Source: an uncultured Muribaculaceae bacterium
GTDB taxonomy: Bacteria > Bacteroidota > Bacteroidia > Bacteroidales > Muribaculaceae
Direction of reading: 5' to 3'
Assembly: GCA_905209725.1 (NCBI GenBank)
Contig: CAJLTZ010000066.1
Location: 1-14,163, forward strand
DNA: 14,163 nt
The notes below the pieces were generated by a model. The model did not search any database. It saw only the letters and a program-made list of their open reading frames with translations, and was not told the origin of the DNA. Numbering within the stretch: the stretch's first letter is position 1; each line of letters starts with the position of its first letter. The position numbers and the translations under genes are program-made. Of this stretch, positions 6,836 to 13,960 are shown piece by piece.

Positions 6836-8521
6836 TTACACGAGCTTGCGATAACGGATTCGGTGGGGAGTGTCGACGCCGCCGTCGCGCTTCTTCTTGA
6901 ACTCCTCATATTCCGAATAGCTTCCCTCATAGAATGTCACCTGGCTGTCACCCTCGAAAGCGAGGATGTGGGTGGCGATACGGTCGAGAAACCAGCGGTC
7001 GTGGCTTACTACCACCGCACAACCGGCGAAATTCTCCAGACCCTCCTCAAGGGCGCGGAGCGTGTTGACGTCGATGTCGTTGGTGGGCTCGTCGAGCAGG
7101 AGCACATTTCCCTCCTCCTTGAGCGCCATGGCCAGATGCAGGCGGTTGCGCTCACCGCCGGAAAGCACCCCAATCTTCTTCTCCTGGTCGGCGCCGGTGA
7201 AATTGAATCGCGACAGGTAAGCACGCGCGTTCATGTCGCGGCCGCCCATGCGGAAGGATTCCACACCCTGCGAAATCACCTCATATACGCTCTTCTCGGG
7301 GTCGAGGTCCTTATGGTTCTGGTCCACATAAGCCACCTTCACTGTCTCGCCCACCTCGAATTCGCCGCGGTCGGCCTTCTCCATTCCCATTATCAGTCGG
7401 AATAGGGTGGTCTTGCCCGCACCGTTGGGGCCTATCACACCCACGATGCCATTCGGCGGCAACGAGAAATTGAGGTCGGTGAAAAGTGCCTTGTCGTCGT
7501 AGGCCTTGGCGAGATGGCTGGCCTCAATCACCTTGTTGCCCAAGCGCGGGCCGTTGGGGATGAAGATTTCGAGTTTCTCCTCGCGCTGTTTCTGGTCTTC
7601 ATTGAGCAGGCGGTCGTAGCTTGCCAGACGCGCCTTGCCCTTGGCCTGTCGTGCCTTCGGAGCCATGCGCACCCACTCGAGCTCGCGCTCCAGAGTCTTG
7701 CGGCGCTTGCTGGCCTGCTTCTCCTCCTGGGCCATACGCTGCGTCTTCTGGTCGAGCCAGGAGGAATAGTTGCCCTTCCAGGGTATACCCTCGCCGCGGT
7801 CGAGCTCCAGAATCCAGCCGGCCACATGGTCGAGGAAATAGCGGTCGTGCGTAACGGCAATCACCGTGCCGGGATATTGCTGCAGATGCTGTTCGAGCCA
7901 GTCGATCGACTCTGCGTCAAGGTGGTTGGTGGGCTCGTCGAGAAGGAGGATGTCGGGCTGCTGGAGAAGCAGTCGGCAAAGAGCCACACGGCGTTTCTCT
8001 CCACCGCTAAGCACTGCTATCTTTTTATCGTCGGGCGGACAGCGGAGTGCGTCCATAGCACGGTCGAGCTTATTGTCGATGTTCCAGGCGTCGGCGGCAT
8101 CCAGTTTGTCCTGCAATTCTGCCTGACGCTCGATGAGCTTGTCCATCTTCGCGGGGTTCTCGAGAACCTCGGGGTCGGTGAAAGCATTGTTCACCTCATC
8201 ATATTCCTTCAGAAGGTCGAGAACATGGGCCGCACCCTCCTCCACAACCTCGCGCACTGTCTTCTCAGGGTCGAGCTTCGGCTCCTGCTCCAGATAGCCT
8301 ACGCTATAGCCGGGGGAGAAAACCACATTGCCCTGATAGCTCTTGTCTAGGCCTGCGATAATTTTGAGAAGGGTCGACTTACCGCTGCCGTTCAGGCCGA
8401 TGATGCCTATCTTGGCACCATAGAAGAATGAGAGGTAGATATTCTTTAGTATCTGTCGCTGCGGCGGGATGATCTTGCTCACTCCCACCATCGAGAATAT
8501 CACTTTCTTATCGTCTGCCAT
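6836..8521 (-). CDS. ettA: Energy-dependent translational throttle protein EttA (ABC-F ATPase)
   Basis: A 561-aa soluble ABC-F protein with two ABC cassettes and no membrane segments. Cassette 1: Walker A GLNGSGKST (42-50), signature LSGGE (171-175), Walker B LLLDEP (192-197). The Arm insertion lies within about 95-140. A long charged linker (about 258-318), rich in Lys/Arg/Glu, is the P-site-tRNA interaction region. Cassette 2: Walker A GPNGAGKTT (364-372), signature LSGGE (453-457), Walker B LLLDEP (474-479). The short linker, the Arm and the C-terminus ending near YRKLV fit EttA rather than antibiotic-resistance ABC-Fs or Uup. EttA binds the ribosomal E site and gates the first elongation steps according to ATP/ADP ratio. 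It lies 58 bp downstream of def with no promoter seen between, so the two translation genes are probably one operon. A short stem (TCGCC/GGCGA, 8539-8552) occupies the gap. Confidence 0.95.
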   Translation of the reverse strand: MADDKKVIFSMVGVSKIIPPQRQILKNIYLSFFYGAKIGIIGLNGSGKSTLLKIIAGLDKSYQGNVVFSPGYSVGYLEQEPKLDPEKTVREVVEEGAAHVLDLLKEYDEVNNAFTDPEVLENPAKMDKLIERQAELQDKLDAADAWNIDNKLDRAMDALRCPPDDKKIAVLSGGEKRRVALCRLLLQQPDILLLDEPTNHLDAESIDWLEQHLQQYPGTVIAVTHDRYFLDHVAGWILELDRGEGIPWKGNYSSWLDQKTQRMAQEEKQASKRRKTLERELEWVRMAPKARQAKGKARLASYDRLLNEDQKQREEKLEIFIPNGPRLGNKVIEASHLAKAYDDKALFTDLNFSLPPNGIVGVIGPNGAGKTTLFRLIMGMEKADRGEFEVGETVKVAYVDQNHKDLDPEKSVYEVISQGVESFRMGGRDMNARAYLSRFNFTGADQEKKIGVLSGGERNRLHLAMALKEEGNVLLLDEPTNDIDVNTLRALEEGLENFAGCAVVVSHDRWFLDRIATHILAFEGDSQVTFYEGSYSEYEEFKKKRDGGVDTPHRIRYRKLV

Positions 8522-8579
8522 AAGTGTCTGTGATTGTTTCGCCTATGGGCGATATTTTACTGAAAAAAATAGATTTGCT

Positions 8580-9137
8580 TTATTTTGCGCTTACTGTGCG
8601 GTAGCCGCATTTCACCTTGCCGCGCTGCATGTTGGCAAGTTTGTTGCGGATGAGCTGCTTGCGGATTGGTGCGATTTGGTCGGTGTAGATCACGCCGAGC
8701 AGGTGGTCGTATTCATGCTGGATCATGCGGGCCATGAAACCGCTGAACTCCTGCTCATGCTCCACGAAATTCTCGTCGAGCCAGTTGAGCCGGATATGCT
8801 CGTAGCGCTTAACATTCTCCGAGAGACCCGGCACCGAAAGGCAACCTTCGGAACGGGTAACAGGGTCGGCATCCTCAATCACCTCGAGCTGGGGATTGAT
8901 AAGAACCATTTTCGAATCCTTGCACTCGGGGAACTCATCGGCAAGCACCGAGCCATCGATCACAATCACTGCAATAGACTTGCCGATCTGAGGGGCGGCC
9001 AGACCGATTCCTTCGGCGAAATACATTGTCTCGAACATGTCGGCAATCAGTTTGTCGAGTCCGGGATAATCTTGTTCTATGTCGTCGGCCTCCTTGCGGA
9101 GCACAGGATGGCCATAAAGATATACAGGTAAAACCAT
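8580..9137 (-). CDS. def: Peptide deformylase
   Basis: A 185-aa metalloenzyme that removes the formyl group from the initiator methionine of nascent proteins at the ribosome exit. All three family motifs are intact: GIGLAAPQ (43-50), EGCLS with metal-ligand Cys99 (97-101), and QHEYDH with His141, Glu142 and His145 (140-145). The length is normal for the bacterial enzyme with a modest C-terminal helix. It is the first gene of the probable def-ettA transcript. In many bacteria def sits with fmt, and in many Bacteroidetes with the ruvX/yqgF gene; neither is present here. The promoter lies 66-73 bp upstream, back to back with the DAHP synthase promoter. Confidence 0.97.
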   Translation of the reverse strand: MVLPVYLYGHPVLRKEADDIEQDYPGLDKLIADMFETMYFAEGIGLAAPQIGKSIAVIVIDGSVLADEFPECKDSKMVLINPQLEVIEDADPVTRSEGCLSVPGLSENVKRYEHIRLNWLDENFVEHEQEFSGFMARMIQHEYDHLLGVIYTDQIAPIRKQLIRNKLANMQRGKVKCGYRTVSAK

Positions 9138-9202
9138 TTTGATTTTAGAATATGTTAGAATGACAAACCGCGGTATAATCTCGGGACTGTCACATTAATG
9201 TG

Positions 9203-9210
9203 CAAAGTTA
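9203..9210 (-). promoter_or_regulatory. -7 element of the def-ettA promoter
   Basis: On the minus strand the sequence reads TAACTTTG, a perfect -7 box. About 20 bp upstream the strand reads TTTCG (9230-9234), only a partial -33 box. The inferred start near 9196 gives a leader of roughly 58 nt before the def ATG. Confidence 0.55.
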
Positions 9211-9274
9211 ATAAAAAAGGGGCATTGCCCGAAATATCGCCGTGTGGAAATTCGCGGAATAATTGAAATTTTGC

Positions 9275-9282
9275 TAATTTTG
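9275..9282 (+). promoter_or_regulatory. -7 element abutting the DAHP synthase start codon
   Basis: TAATTTTG sits only 5 bp before the ATG at 9288. A partial -33 box (TTCG, 9251-9254) is correctly spaced. By the spacing of this promoter class the transcript would start at or within a base or two of the ATG. Confidence 0.5.
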
Positions 9283-9287
9283 CAGTG

Positions 9288-10364
9288 ATGAAAGGAATTC
9301 TTCCCATATTTGATTACAATCCATCGGAGTCAGGGCGTCCGTTGATTATCGCCGGACCATGTGGTGCAGAGACTGAGGAACAGACCCTCGCGACTGCCCG
9401 CGGACTGGTTTCGCGTGGCGTGGGCGCCTTCCGAGCCGGGCTATGGAAACCGCGCACGCGCCCCGGTTGCTTCGAAGGGGTAGGGGAGAGGGGACTGCCT
9501 TGGTTGCGCAAAGTGAAGGAGCAGACGGGAATGCCGGTGGCCACGGAGGTTGCCAATGCCTCGCATGTGGCACAGGCCATCGAAGGGGGAGTGGATATCC
9601 TCTGGATTGGCGCGCGCACTACGGCCAATCCTTTCGCTGTGCAGGAGGTGGCCGATGCCATTGCTGAAATGCAAGAGAAAAAGGGAATGGATATTCCCGT
9701 GATGGTGAAGAATCCGATCAGTCCCGACATCGAACTCTGGATTGGTGCGTTGCAGCGCATGAGCAATGCCGGGGTGAAACGGATGGCAGCGGTGCACAGA
9801 GGCTTCTCCGTTTATGGCAAGCACCTTTACCGCAACATGCCTCAATGGCAGATTCCTATGGAACTCCGCCGGCGGATGCCCGATCTGCAGCTCATCTGCG
9901 ACCCGAGCCATATCGGAGGCAGCCGCGAACTGATTCTTCCCATCTCGCAGCAGGCGCTCGACATGGGTTTTGACGGGCTGATTATCGAATCGCACTGTTG
10001 TCCCGATGAGGCGCTCAGTGATGCCGCACAGCAAATCACACCAAGTTGTCTTGGTGAAATCATCGACAAACTTGAGGTGAGGATGCAGACTGAGGCGCAG
10101 GATGGTCTCGCGTTATATCGTGAGGAGATTGACGCTCTCGACGACGAACTGCTCGATATTCTCGCCCGGAGAATGGCGCTAAGCCGCCGCATAGGCGAAT
10201 ACAAGAAGGAGAGGAGGATGCCGGTGGTGCAGCCGCAGCGCTATGGCGAGATGATGGCAAACCGACTGGCTAAGGCAGAGTGCCTAGGCCTCGCACCCGA
10301 ATTTGTGCGTACCCTTCATGCTGCCATCCATGAGGAATCGGTGCGCCAGCAACTCGAACTTTAA
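9288..10364 (+). CDS. Bifunctional DAHP synthase / chorismate mutase
   Basis: A 358-aa cytoplasmic fusion enzyme. The N-terminal domain (about 1-260) is a class I DAHP synthase of the KDO8P-like type: GPCGAET (23-29, the family usually has GPCSAE), Arg49 and KPRTRPG (54-60), and ICDPSHIGG (203-211). It condenses phosphoenolpyruvate with erythrose-4-phosphate at the entry to the shikimate pathway. The C-terminal about 85 residues form an AroQ-type chorismate mutase: YREEIDALDDELLD helix, ARRMALSRRIGEYK helix, and the HEESVRQQ tail matching the Ser and Gln active-site positions. The fusion couples the pathway entry to prephenate formation, and in relatives the mutase part also serves feedback control. 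The usual neighbours in Bacteroidales (pheA, tyrA, aminotransferase) are absent. An in-frame GTG at 9285 is possible, but ATG 9288 is preferred. The 3' end overlaps the convergent ORF by 4 bp. Confidence 0.95.
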   Translation: MKGILPIFDYNPSESGRPLIIAGPCGAETEEQTLATARGLVSRGVGAFRAGLWKPRTRPGCFEGVGERGLPWLRKVKEQTGMPVATEVANASHVAQAIEGGVDILWIGARTTANPFAVQEVADAIAEMQEKKGMDIPVMVKNPISPDIELWIGALQRMSNAGVKRMAAVHRGFSVYGKHLYRNMPQWQIPMELRRRMPDLQLICDPSHIGGSRELILPISQQALDMGFDGLIIESHCCPDEALSDAAQQITPSCLGEIIDKLEVRMQTEAQDGLALYREEIDALDDELLDILARRMALSRRIGEYKKERRMPVVQPQRYGEMMANRLAKAECLGLAPEFVRTLHAAIHEESVRQQLEL

Positions 10365-10786
10365 CATTTTTCCATCATTTCCGATTCCAGGGTTGAGGTT
10401 CTCATAAAGTGCCTGATTGCCCGGCGGATGCTGCTCCATTTGGGGAAGATGGCGAAAGGGTGTAAAGAACTGTAACTGAGAAGGATAATTGTCAAGAATA
10501 TTATCGCGGAAATCAGTAGCCAACCGTAGATTTCTTTCATCGACACCACGAGTGCCTGTAGCTGCGCGGTGCCGAAGATTAGTGAACTCTCATCGCCATA
10601 ATAATCGGGGGAAGGCCGCTTAAAGCATACGGTGAGTATAGGTGTTAATAGGCTTTTGAACAGTGTTTTAACCGCCGATGATGACGTCGCCAGAGTGTGC
10701 CCGGAGATGTCGCTGTAGCCGACGAAGACATCGGCTCTATCGATGTTGTGGCTTGACGCCTCCATAGAATTAATCGCGTAATCCAC
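10361..10786 (-). pseudogene. 141-aa single-TM ORF, probable C-terminal remnant of a transporter (or small membrane protein)
   Basis: The ORF opens with GTG (10786); an internal ATG at 10765 is an alternative. One strong hydrophobic segment lies at about 88-107, preceded by SMKEIYGW (81-88) and followed by a basic tail (FPKWSSIRRAIRHFMR). From memory this end resembles the C-termini of Bacteroidetes MFS (DHA2/EmrB-like) permeases of about 500 residues, where the last TM helix follows a similar K-E-I-Y-G-W motif. The remaining helices are missing. An in-frame TGA lies 22 bp upstream of the GTG (10808-10810), and I find no convincing continuation in other frames. It lies 62 bp downstream of the WYL gene on the same strand, so it could be a real small membrane protein of that operon. 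Composition is less G/C-rich at third positions than its neighbours. The call is uncertain. Confidence 0.45.
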
Positions 10787-10848
10787 GTCCCTTACACCCG
10801 AGGAAATTCAAGCACTTTGACTGTTGAAAGTCACCACAGTAGTGCCCG

Positions 10849-11871
10849 TTAATCTTTGTAGTGGCGGGCGGCTTTGGCAACGTGAGCCGCAATTCTGGCA
10901 CGTAGTTCAGGCGGTGCAATCACTTCCACGTGTCCCCCGAAACCGAGGATAAGACGCTCCAACTCATTATTCAACACAACTTGCAGCGAAATCTGGATAC
11001 TGCCGTCGCGAAAACGGTTCACCACTTTCTGCGACCTGTGAAAAGGCTTCGTTTCGACATACGGCGTCTGGTCCCGGTCAATGCGGATCACAACACGTCG
11101 CGCCTTGTCGTGAATTGTTTTCGTCACTCCTACCGTGTCATCAAAGAATGTGGCAGGGTCGAAATCCACACAGTTTCGGAAAGGGTGTTCCTTATCGAGA
11201 GTAACCGAGTGGATGCGGTCGAGCGCGAAGATATTCACCTGCGGCACCTGGTTATCGGTCTTTTCCCCAATCAGAAACCACCGGTTGCGATACTCCTTCA
11301 ATAAATATGGGTACACAGCCAAAGCCTGCGGCAGACGAGCCTTGAACGACTGATATTCAATCACGATGGTCTGATGCTTGCGCACCGCATCGTAGATTAC
11401 GCCGATAAACTGCGCCCCCGAATACCCCTCCACATGCTCCATATCCATTGCAGGAGCGGATGTTCCTGTCTGCCGCGAGATCTGTTCATTAAGTTTGCTG
11501 ATTGTGTCGATGGAGGAAGCCAACTGTGGAAAACCCTGCAACTGGCGCAGGATGTCGAGTGCCGAATTCAATGCGTAGAGACCCTCATCGTTCAGAGGCA
11601 GATGTGTGATGCTGTAATCTGGGTCCTCATATACATAATATTTATTGTCGCGCACCACAATCGGGGCATTGTAGCCCAACCGGTCGCTGCGCATCAGTGA
11701 AAGGTCGTTCTGAATCGTGCGTCGGCTCACAGGATACTTGCGGCCCTCAAATTCGGCCAATGCGTCGGTGCAGGCATCAATCAGGTCGTTGAGAGTCCAG
11801 CGGCGGTAATGGTTTTGGAGGCACTTGTCGATTGTGGAGATTCGAATAAGGGTGGCTCGATTCAGTGGCAT
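10849..11871 (-). CDS. WYL-domain transcriptional regulator with N-terminal winged helix
   Basis: A 340-aa regulator. The N-terminal winged helix (about 8-85) has the recognition-helix stretch SRRTIQNDLSLMRS (49-62) and a wing with NKYYVY (76-81). The WYL domain spans about 150-225, with core YPYLLKEYRNRWFLIG (187-202); its signature is W198-F-L200 rather than W-Y-L. A WCX-like C-terminal extension follows (about 255-340). Family members sense ligands such as nucleic acids or nucleotides through the WYL pocket and act as repressors or activators. Many control DNA-damage or anti-phage genes (PafBC, CapW, BrxR). It is divergent from the AAA+ ATPase gene, with two palindromes in the shared 225-bp region, one covering its own -33 box, so autoregulation and control of the ATPase are likely. 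The target is inference. Confidence 0.9.
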   Translation of the reverse strand: MPLNRATLIRISTIDKCLQNHYRRWTLNDLIDACTDALAEFEGRKYPVSRRTIQNDLSLMRSDRLGYNAPIVVRDNKYYVYEDPDYSITHLPLNDEGLYALNSALDILRQLQGFPQLASSIDTISKLNEQISRQTGTSAPAMDMEHVEGYSGAQFIGVIYDAVRKHQTIVIEYQSFKARLPQALAVYPYLLKEYRNRWFLIGEKTDNQVPQVNIFALDRIHSVTLDKEHPFRNCVDFDPATFFDDTVGVTKTIHDKARRVVIRIDRDQTPYVETKPFHRSQKVVNRFRDGSIQISLQVVLNNELERLILGFGGHVEVIAPPELRARIAAHVAKAARHYKD

Positions 11872-11918
11872 AAGCAGGAAAATTTAGTGGGAAATTAGTG
11901 GATATGGAAAATCTTTCA

Positions 11919-11949
11919 CAAAAATAATCAAAAAATCAAGGTGCGCAAA
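11919..11949 (-). promoter_or_regulatory. Promoter of the WYL regulator gene
   Basis: On the minus strand TTTG (11946-11949), 19 bp, then TATTTTTG (11919-11926), a full consensus match. The start would be near 11912, giving a leader of about 40 nt. The -33 box lies inside the inverted repeat at 11939-11963, so a protein bound there would block RNA polymerase. Confidence 0.65.
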
Positions 11950-11963
11950 TCTGCTGCGCACCT
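11939..11963. promoter_or_regulatory. Operator-like inverted repeat over the WYL -33 box
   Basis: AGGTGCGCA (11939-11947), 7-bp spacer, TGCGCACCT (11955-11963): nine perfect base pairs of dyad symmetry. There is no T tract, and it overlaps the -33 element of the minus-strand promoter, which suggests a protein-binding site for a dimer (probably WYL autoregulation) rather than a terminator. Confidence 0.6.
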
Positions 11964-12033
11964 GCCCATTTACTTTGCGCCATGAAAGGATGATTTACCG
12001 ACTTTCCCCCAAAAAAATAAATAAATATAGACC

Positions 12034-12052
12034 TGTACCGTCAAATGGTACA
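12034..12052. promoter_or_regulatory. Operator-like inverted repeat at the ATPase -33 position
   Basis: TGTACC (12034-12039), 7-bp spacer, GGTACA (12047-12052). It has the same spacer length as the dyad at 11939-11963, and each arm carries TGYRC (TGCGC there, TGTAC here). It occupies the place where a -33 box for the promoter at 12062-12069 would lie, and no TTTG is present there. Confidence 0.55.
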
Positions 12053-12061
12053 CTATCACAT

Positions 12062-12069
12062 TAATTTTG
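12062..12069 (+). promoter_or_regulatory. -7 element of the AAA+ ATPase promoter
   Basis: TAATTTTG, a perfect -7 box. The correctly spaced -33 position (about 12038-12042) reads CCGTC, within the inverted repeat, so the promoter lacks a recognisable -33 box. The start near 12075 gives a leader of roughly 22 nt. An activator bound to the dyad could substitute for the -33 contact, or a repressor could block it. Confidence 0.55.
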
Positions 12070-12096
12070 CAGCGTAACATTTAAATTTAGGCGACG

Positions 12097-13794
12097 ATGA
12101 GAAAACTTAGCTTGAACCACAGAGAAAGCGTCGACAAGACGAAACAGAAAGAATTCGCGCAGAATGCACGCCCCAAGAGCATCCTCGAAGCCTTCGAATA
12201 CATCGTTGAGCTCGCGGAAGACTCCAACCTTGACGCCGACTTCTTCGAGAAAGCCTCCGTGCATATCAAATATTCCGCACGGAAACTCAAGCTCACATCA
12301 ATGCAAGTGGCGCTTCTGTCGATATTTGTCGACCGCAGCGAGGACCAGCGCATCCAATTGTCGGAGATTGCCAACTACACTGGTTGCCGCACTACCAAGA
12401 TCCTGCGCCTCTCCGCAGATATCGATGTGCTTGTACAGAAGCACTATATTCGTGCCGCGCACAGCCGCAAATCGTTGACCTACCGCGTGCCAGGCCCTGT
12501 GCTCGAAGCTCTCCGCAAGAACCAGCCCTATGTATACGAGCCCGACCCGGTGCCCGACACACAGACATTCTTCGACCGCTTCAACCGCCTGATGGATGAG
12601 ATGGACGATGGCGAAGAGACCCATGAGTCAGTGTTAGAGCGCACCAAGGAGATGCTCGAGGAGATTAAGGAAACCACTTTCGCCACAAAACTGCGCAGTT
12701 ACTGTTTCTGCGATGAGGACATGCTGCTCTTCGTGTTCATGGCCCACCTCTTCGTGGAGAACAGCGATGACAACATCAACTTCCACGACATCGACGACCT
12801 CTTCGACAACAACGACATTCCAAGTTGGGTGAAGTGTGAGTTCCGCTCACGCACCTCGGTGCTTTTCGAAACCAAACTTATTGAAAACGTCAACGAAGAC
12901 GGAATGGCCCGAAGCGATGCATTCAAACTCACCGACAAGGCCAAGGAGGAAATGCTCTCCGAATTGAGCATCAATAAGATCGGTTCGTCGAACAAGGGTC
13001 TTATCAAGGCCGACTCTCTTGCTGCAAAAACGCTTATATATAATGAGTCGGAAGAGGGACAGATCTCGGAACTGCAGTCAATCCTCTCTCAGGAGCGTTT
13101 CACAGAAGTTCAGTCGCGCCTGCGTTTGGCTGGTATGCGTCCCGGATTCTGCTGCATATTCTATGGCGCTCCCGGCACTGGCAAGACAGAGACTGTTTAT
13201 CAGATTGCACGTCATACCGGCCGCGACATCATGCGCGTCGACGTGGACAAGATCAAGAGTTGTTGGGTAGGGGAGAGCGAAAAAAATATCAAGTCGCTCT
13301 TCGACCGCTACCGCAATATCTGCAAGGAGTCGAAGCTTGCGCCCATCCTTCTCTTTAACGAGGCCGATGCCGTGTTGGGCGTTAGAATGGAGGGGGCTTC
13401 CCGCGCCGTGGACAAGATGGAAAACTCCATCCAGAACATCATCCTCCAGGAGATGGAGACGCTCGAAGGGATAATGATAGCCACCACCAACCTCACCACC
13501 AACCTTGACAAGGCGTTTGAGCGTCGCTTCCTGTATAAGATTCGCTTCGACCGCCCCACAGTGGAGGCCCGCGCGAAAATCTGGCAGACGATGCTCCCCG
13601 ACCTTGGCGACAGAGACGCCCTGACCCTTGCTGCGAAGTTCGACCTCTCCGGCGGCGAGATTGAGAACATCGCACGCAAGCATTCAGTAAACGTCATCCT
13701 CTCCGGCCGTGAGGGAATCGACCTCGATGAACTGGTATCAACCTGTCAGCACGAGCGCATCTCCCAGCGCACCTCCTCACGCATTGGCTTCTGA
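12097..13794 (+). CDS. AAA+ ATPase with N-terminal winged-helix-like modules
   Basis: A 565-aa cytoplasmic protein. Its C-terminal half (about 320-565) is a classical AAA domain (COG0464-like): Walker A GAPGTGKT (357-364); pore-loop motif W390-V-G-E-S-E; Walker B LLFNEAD (418-424) with Asn421 in place of the first Asp and Glu422 kept; sensor 1 TTN (463-465); Arg-finger region FERRF (474-478); sensor 2 region LSGGEIENI (517-525). The N-terminal half is unusual. Residues about 66-140 read as a winged helix (LSEIANYTGC, recognition-like helix TTKILRLSADIDVL, wing SRKSLTYRV), and about 205-290 show a second, similar helix/wing pattern ending in FKLTDKAKEEML. An acidic linker lies between (about 148-192). 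It may be a DNA-associated remodeller or threading ATPase. No protease, nuclease or TM segment is visible. It is divergent from the WYL gene with a shared control region. The ATPase call is firm; the role is unknown. Confidence 0.93.
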   Translation: MRKLSLNHRESVDKTKQKEFAQNARPKSILEAFEYIVELAEDSNLDADFFEKASVHIKYSARKLKLTSMQVALLSIFVDRSEDQRIQLSEIANYTGCRTTKILRLSADIDVLVQKHYIRAAHSRKSLTYRVPGPVLEALRKNQPYVYEPDPVPDTQTFFDRFNRLMDEMDDGEETHESVLERTKEMLEEIKETTFATKLRSYCFCDEDMLLFVFMAHLFVENSDDNINFHDIDDLFDNNDIPSWVKCEFRSRTSVLFETKLIENVNEDGMARSDAFKLTDKAKEEMLSELSINKIGSSNKGLIKADSLAAKTLIYNESEEGQISELQSILSQERFTEVQSRLRLAGMRPGFCCIFYGAPGTGKTETVYQIARHTGRDIMRVDVDKIKSCWVGESEKNIKSLFDRYRNICKESKLAPILLFNEADAVLGVRMEGASRAVDKMENSIQNIILQEMETLEGIMIATTNLTTNLDKAFERRFLYKIRFDRPTVEARAKIWQTMLPDLGDRDALTLAAKFDLSGGEIENIARKHSVNVILSGREGIDLDELVSTCQHERISQRTSSRIGF

Positions 13795-13805
13795 TTCCTT
13801 TTTTT

Positions 13806-13855
13806 GGACAGGAGAACAGGAGAACATTTATTGGGGACAGGAGAACAGGAGAACA
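13806..13855. repeat. Direct repeat pair built of ACAGGAGA octamers
   Basis: Two identical 21-bp copies (13806-13826 and 13835-13855), 29 bp apart start to start. Each consists of GG followed by two tandem ACAGGAGA octamers and ACA. They begin 11 bp after the AAA+ stop codon. They form the left edge of a larger repeat-dense stretch ending at 13980. Confidence 0.85.
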
Positions 13856-13859
13856 AGAG

Positions 13860-13927
13860 CGTCCAGCGCCGTAGCATAAGTCCGGGAGCGCCGACGTAGC
13901 CGTCGGCGACAGCAACGGCGCTGGGCG
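13860..13927. repeat. Nested stem-loop: 13-bp outer stem, 8-bp inner hairpin
   Basis: CGTCCAGCGCCGT (13860-13872) pairs with ACGGCGCTGGGCG (13915-13927), with one G-T wobble. Inside it CGCCGACG (13889-13896) pairs perfectly with CGTCGGCG (13901-13908) around TAGC. There is no T tract after it on either strand, so it is not a simple terminator. It could be a cruciform, a structured RNA, or the core of a dispersed intergenic repeat. Confidence 0.8.
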
Positions 13928-13960
13928 TGCTCTGGGGGTGCTCTGGGGCGTGCTCTGGAG
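13927..13960. repeat. Three copies of GTGCTCTGG
   Basis: GTGCTCTGG starts at 13927, 13938 and 13950, separated by G-rich spacers of 2 and 3 bp (periods 11 and 12). The first copy overlaps the last base of the outer stem, and the third runs into the terminal hairpin, so the modules are contiguous. Confidence 0.8.

Noticed and set aside
7514..8350. A 278-codon plus-strand open frame within ettA
   Set aside because: Antisense to intact ABC-F motifs, with no promoter and no recognisable domain.
8539..8552. TCGCC/GGCGA stem between def and ettA as a terminator or attenuator
   Set aside because: The stem has only five pairs with no T tract following on the minus strand, so it is too weak to call.
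11970..11977. TTACTTTG as a second plus-strand promoter for the AAA+ gene
   Set aside because: It departs from TAnnTTTG at the second base, has no -33 box at the right spacing, and would give a leader of more than 100 nt, while a perfect -7 box lies at 12062-12069.
13806..13960. Considered a CRISPR array because of several direct repeats
   Set aside because: Repeat units are 8-21 bp with spacers of 2-8 bp, unlike the 23-50 bp repeats and 25-45 bp spacers of CRISPR, and there are no cas genes in the window.
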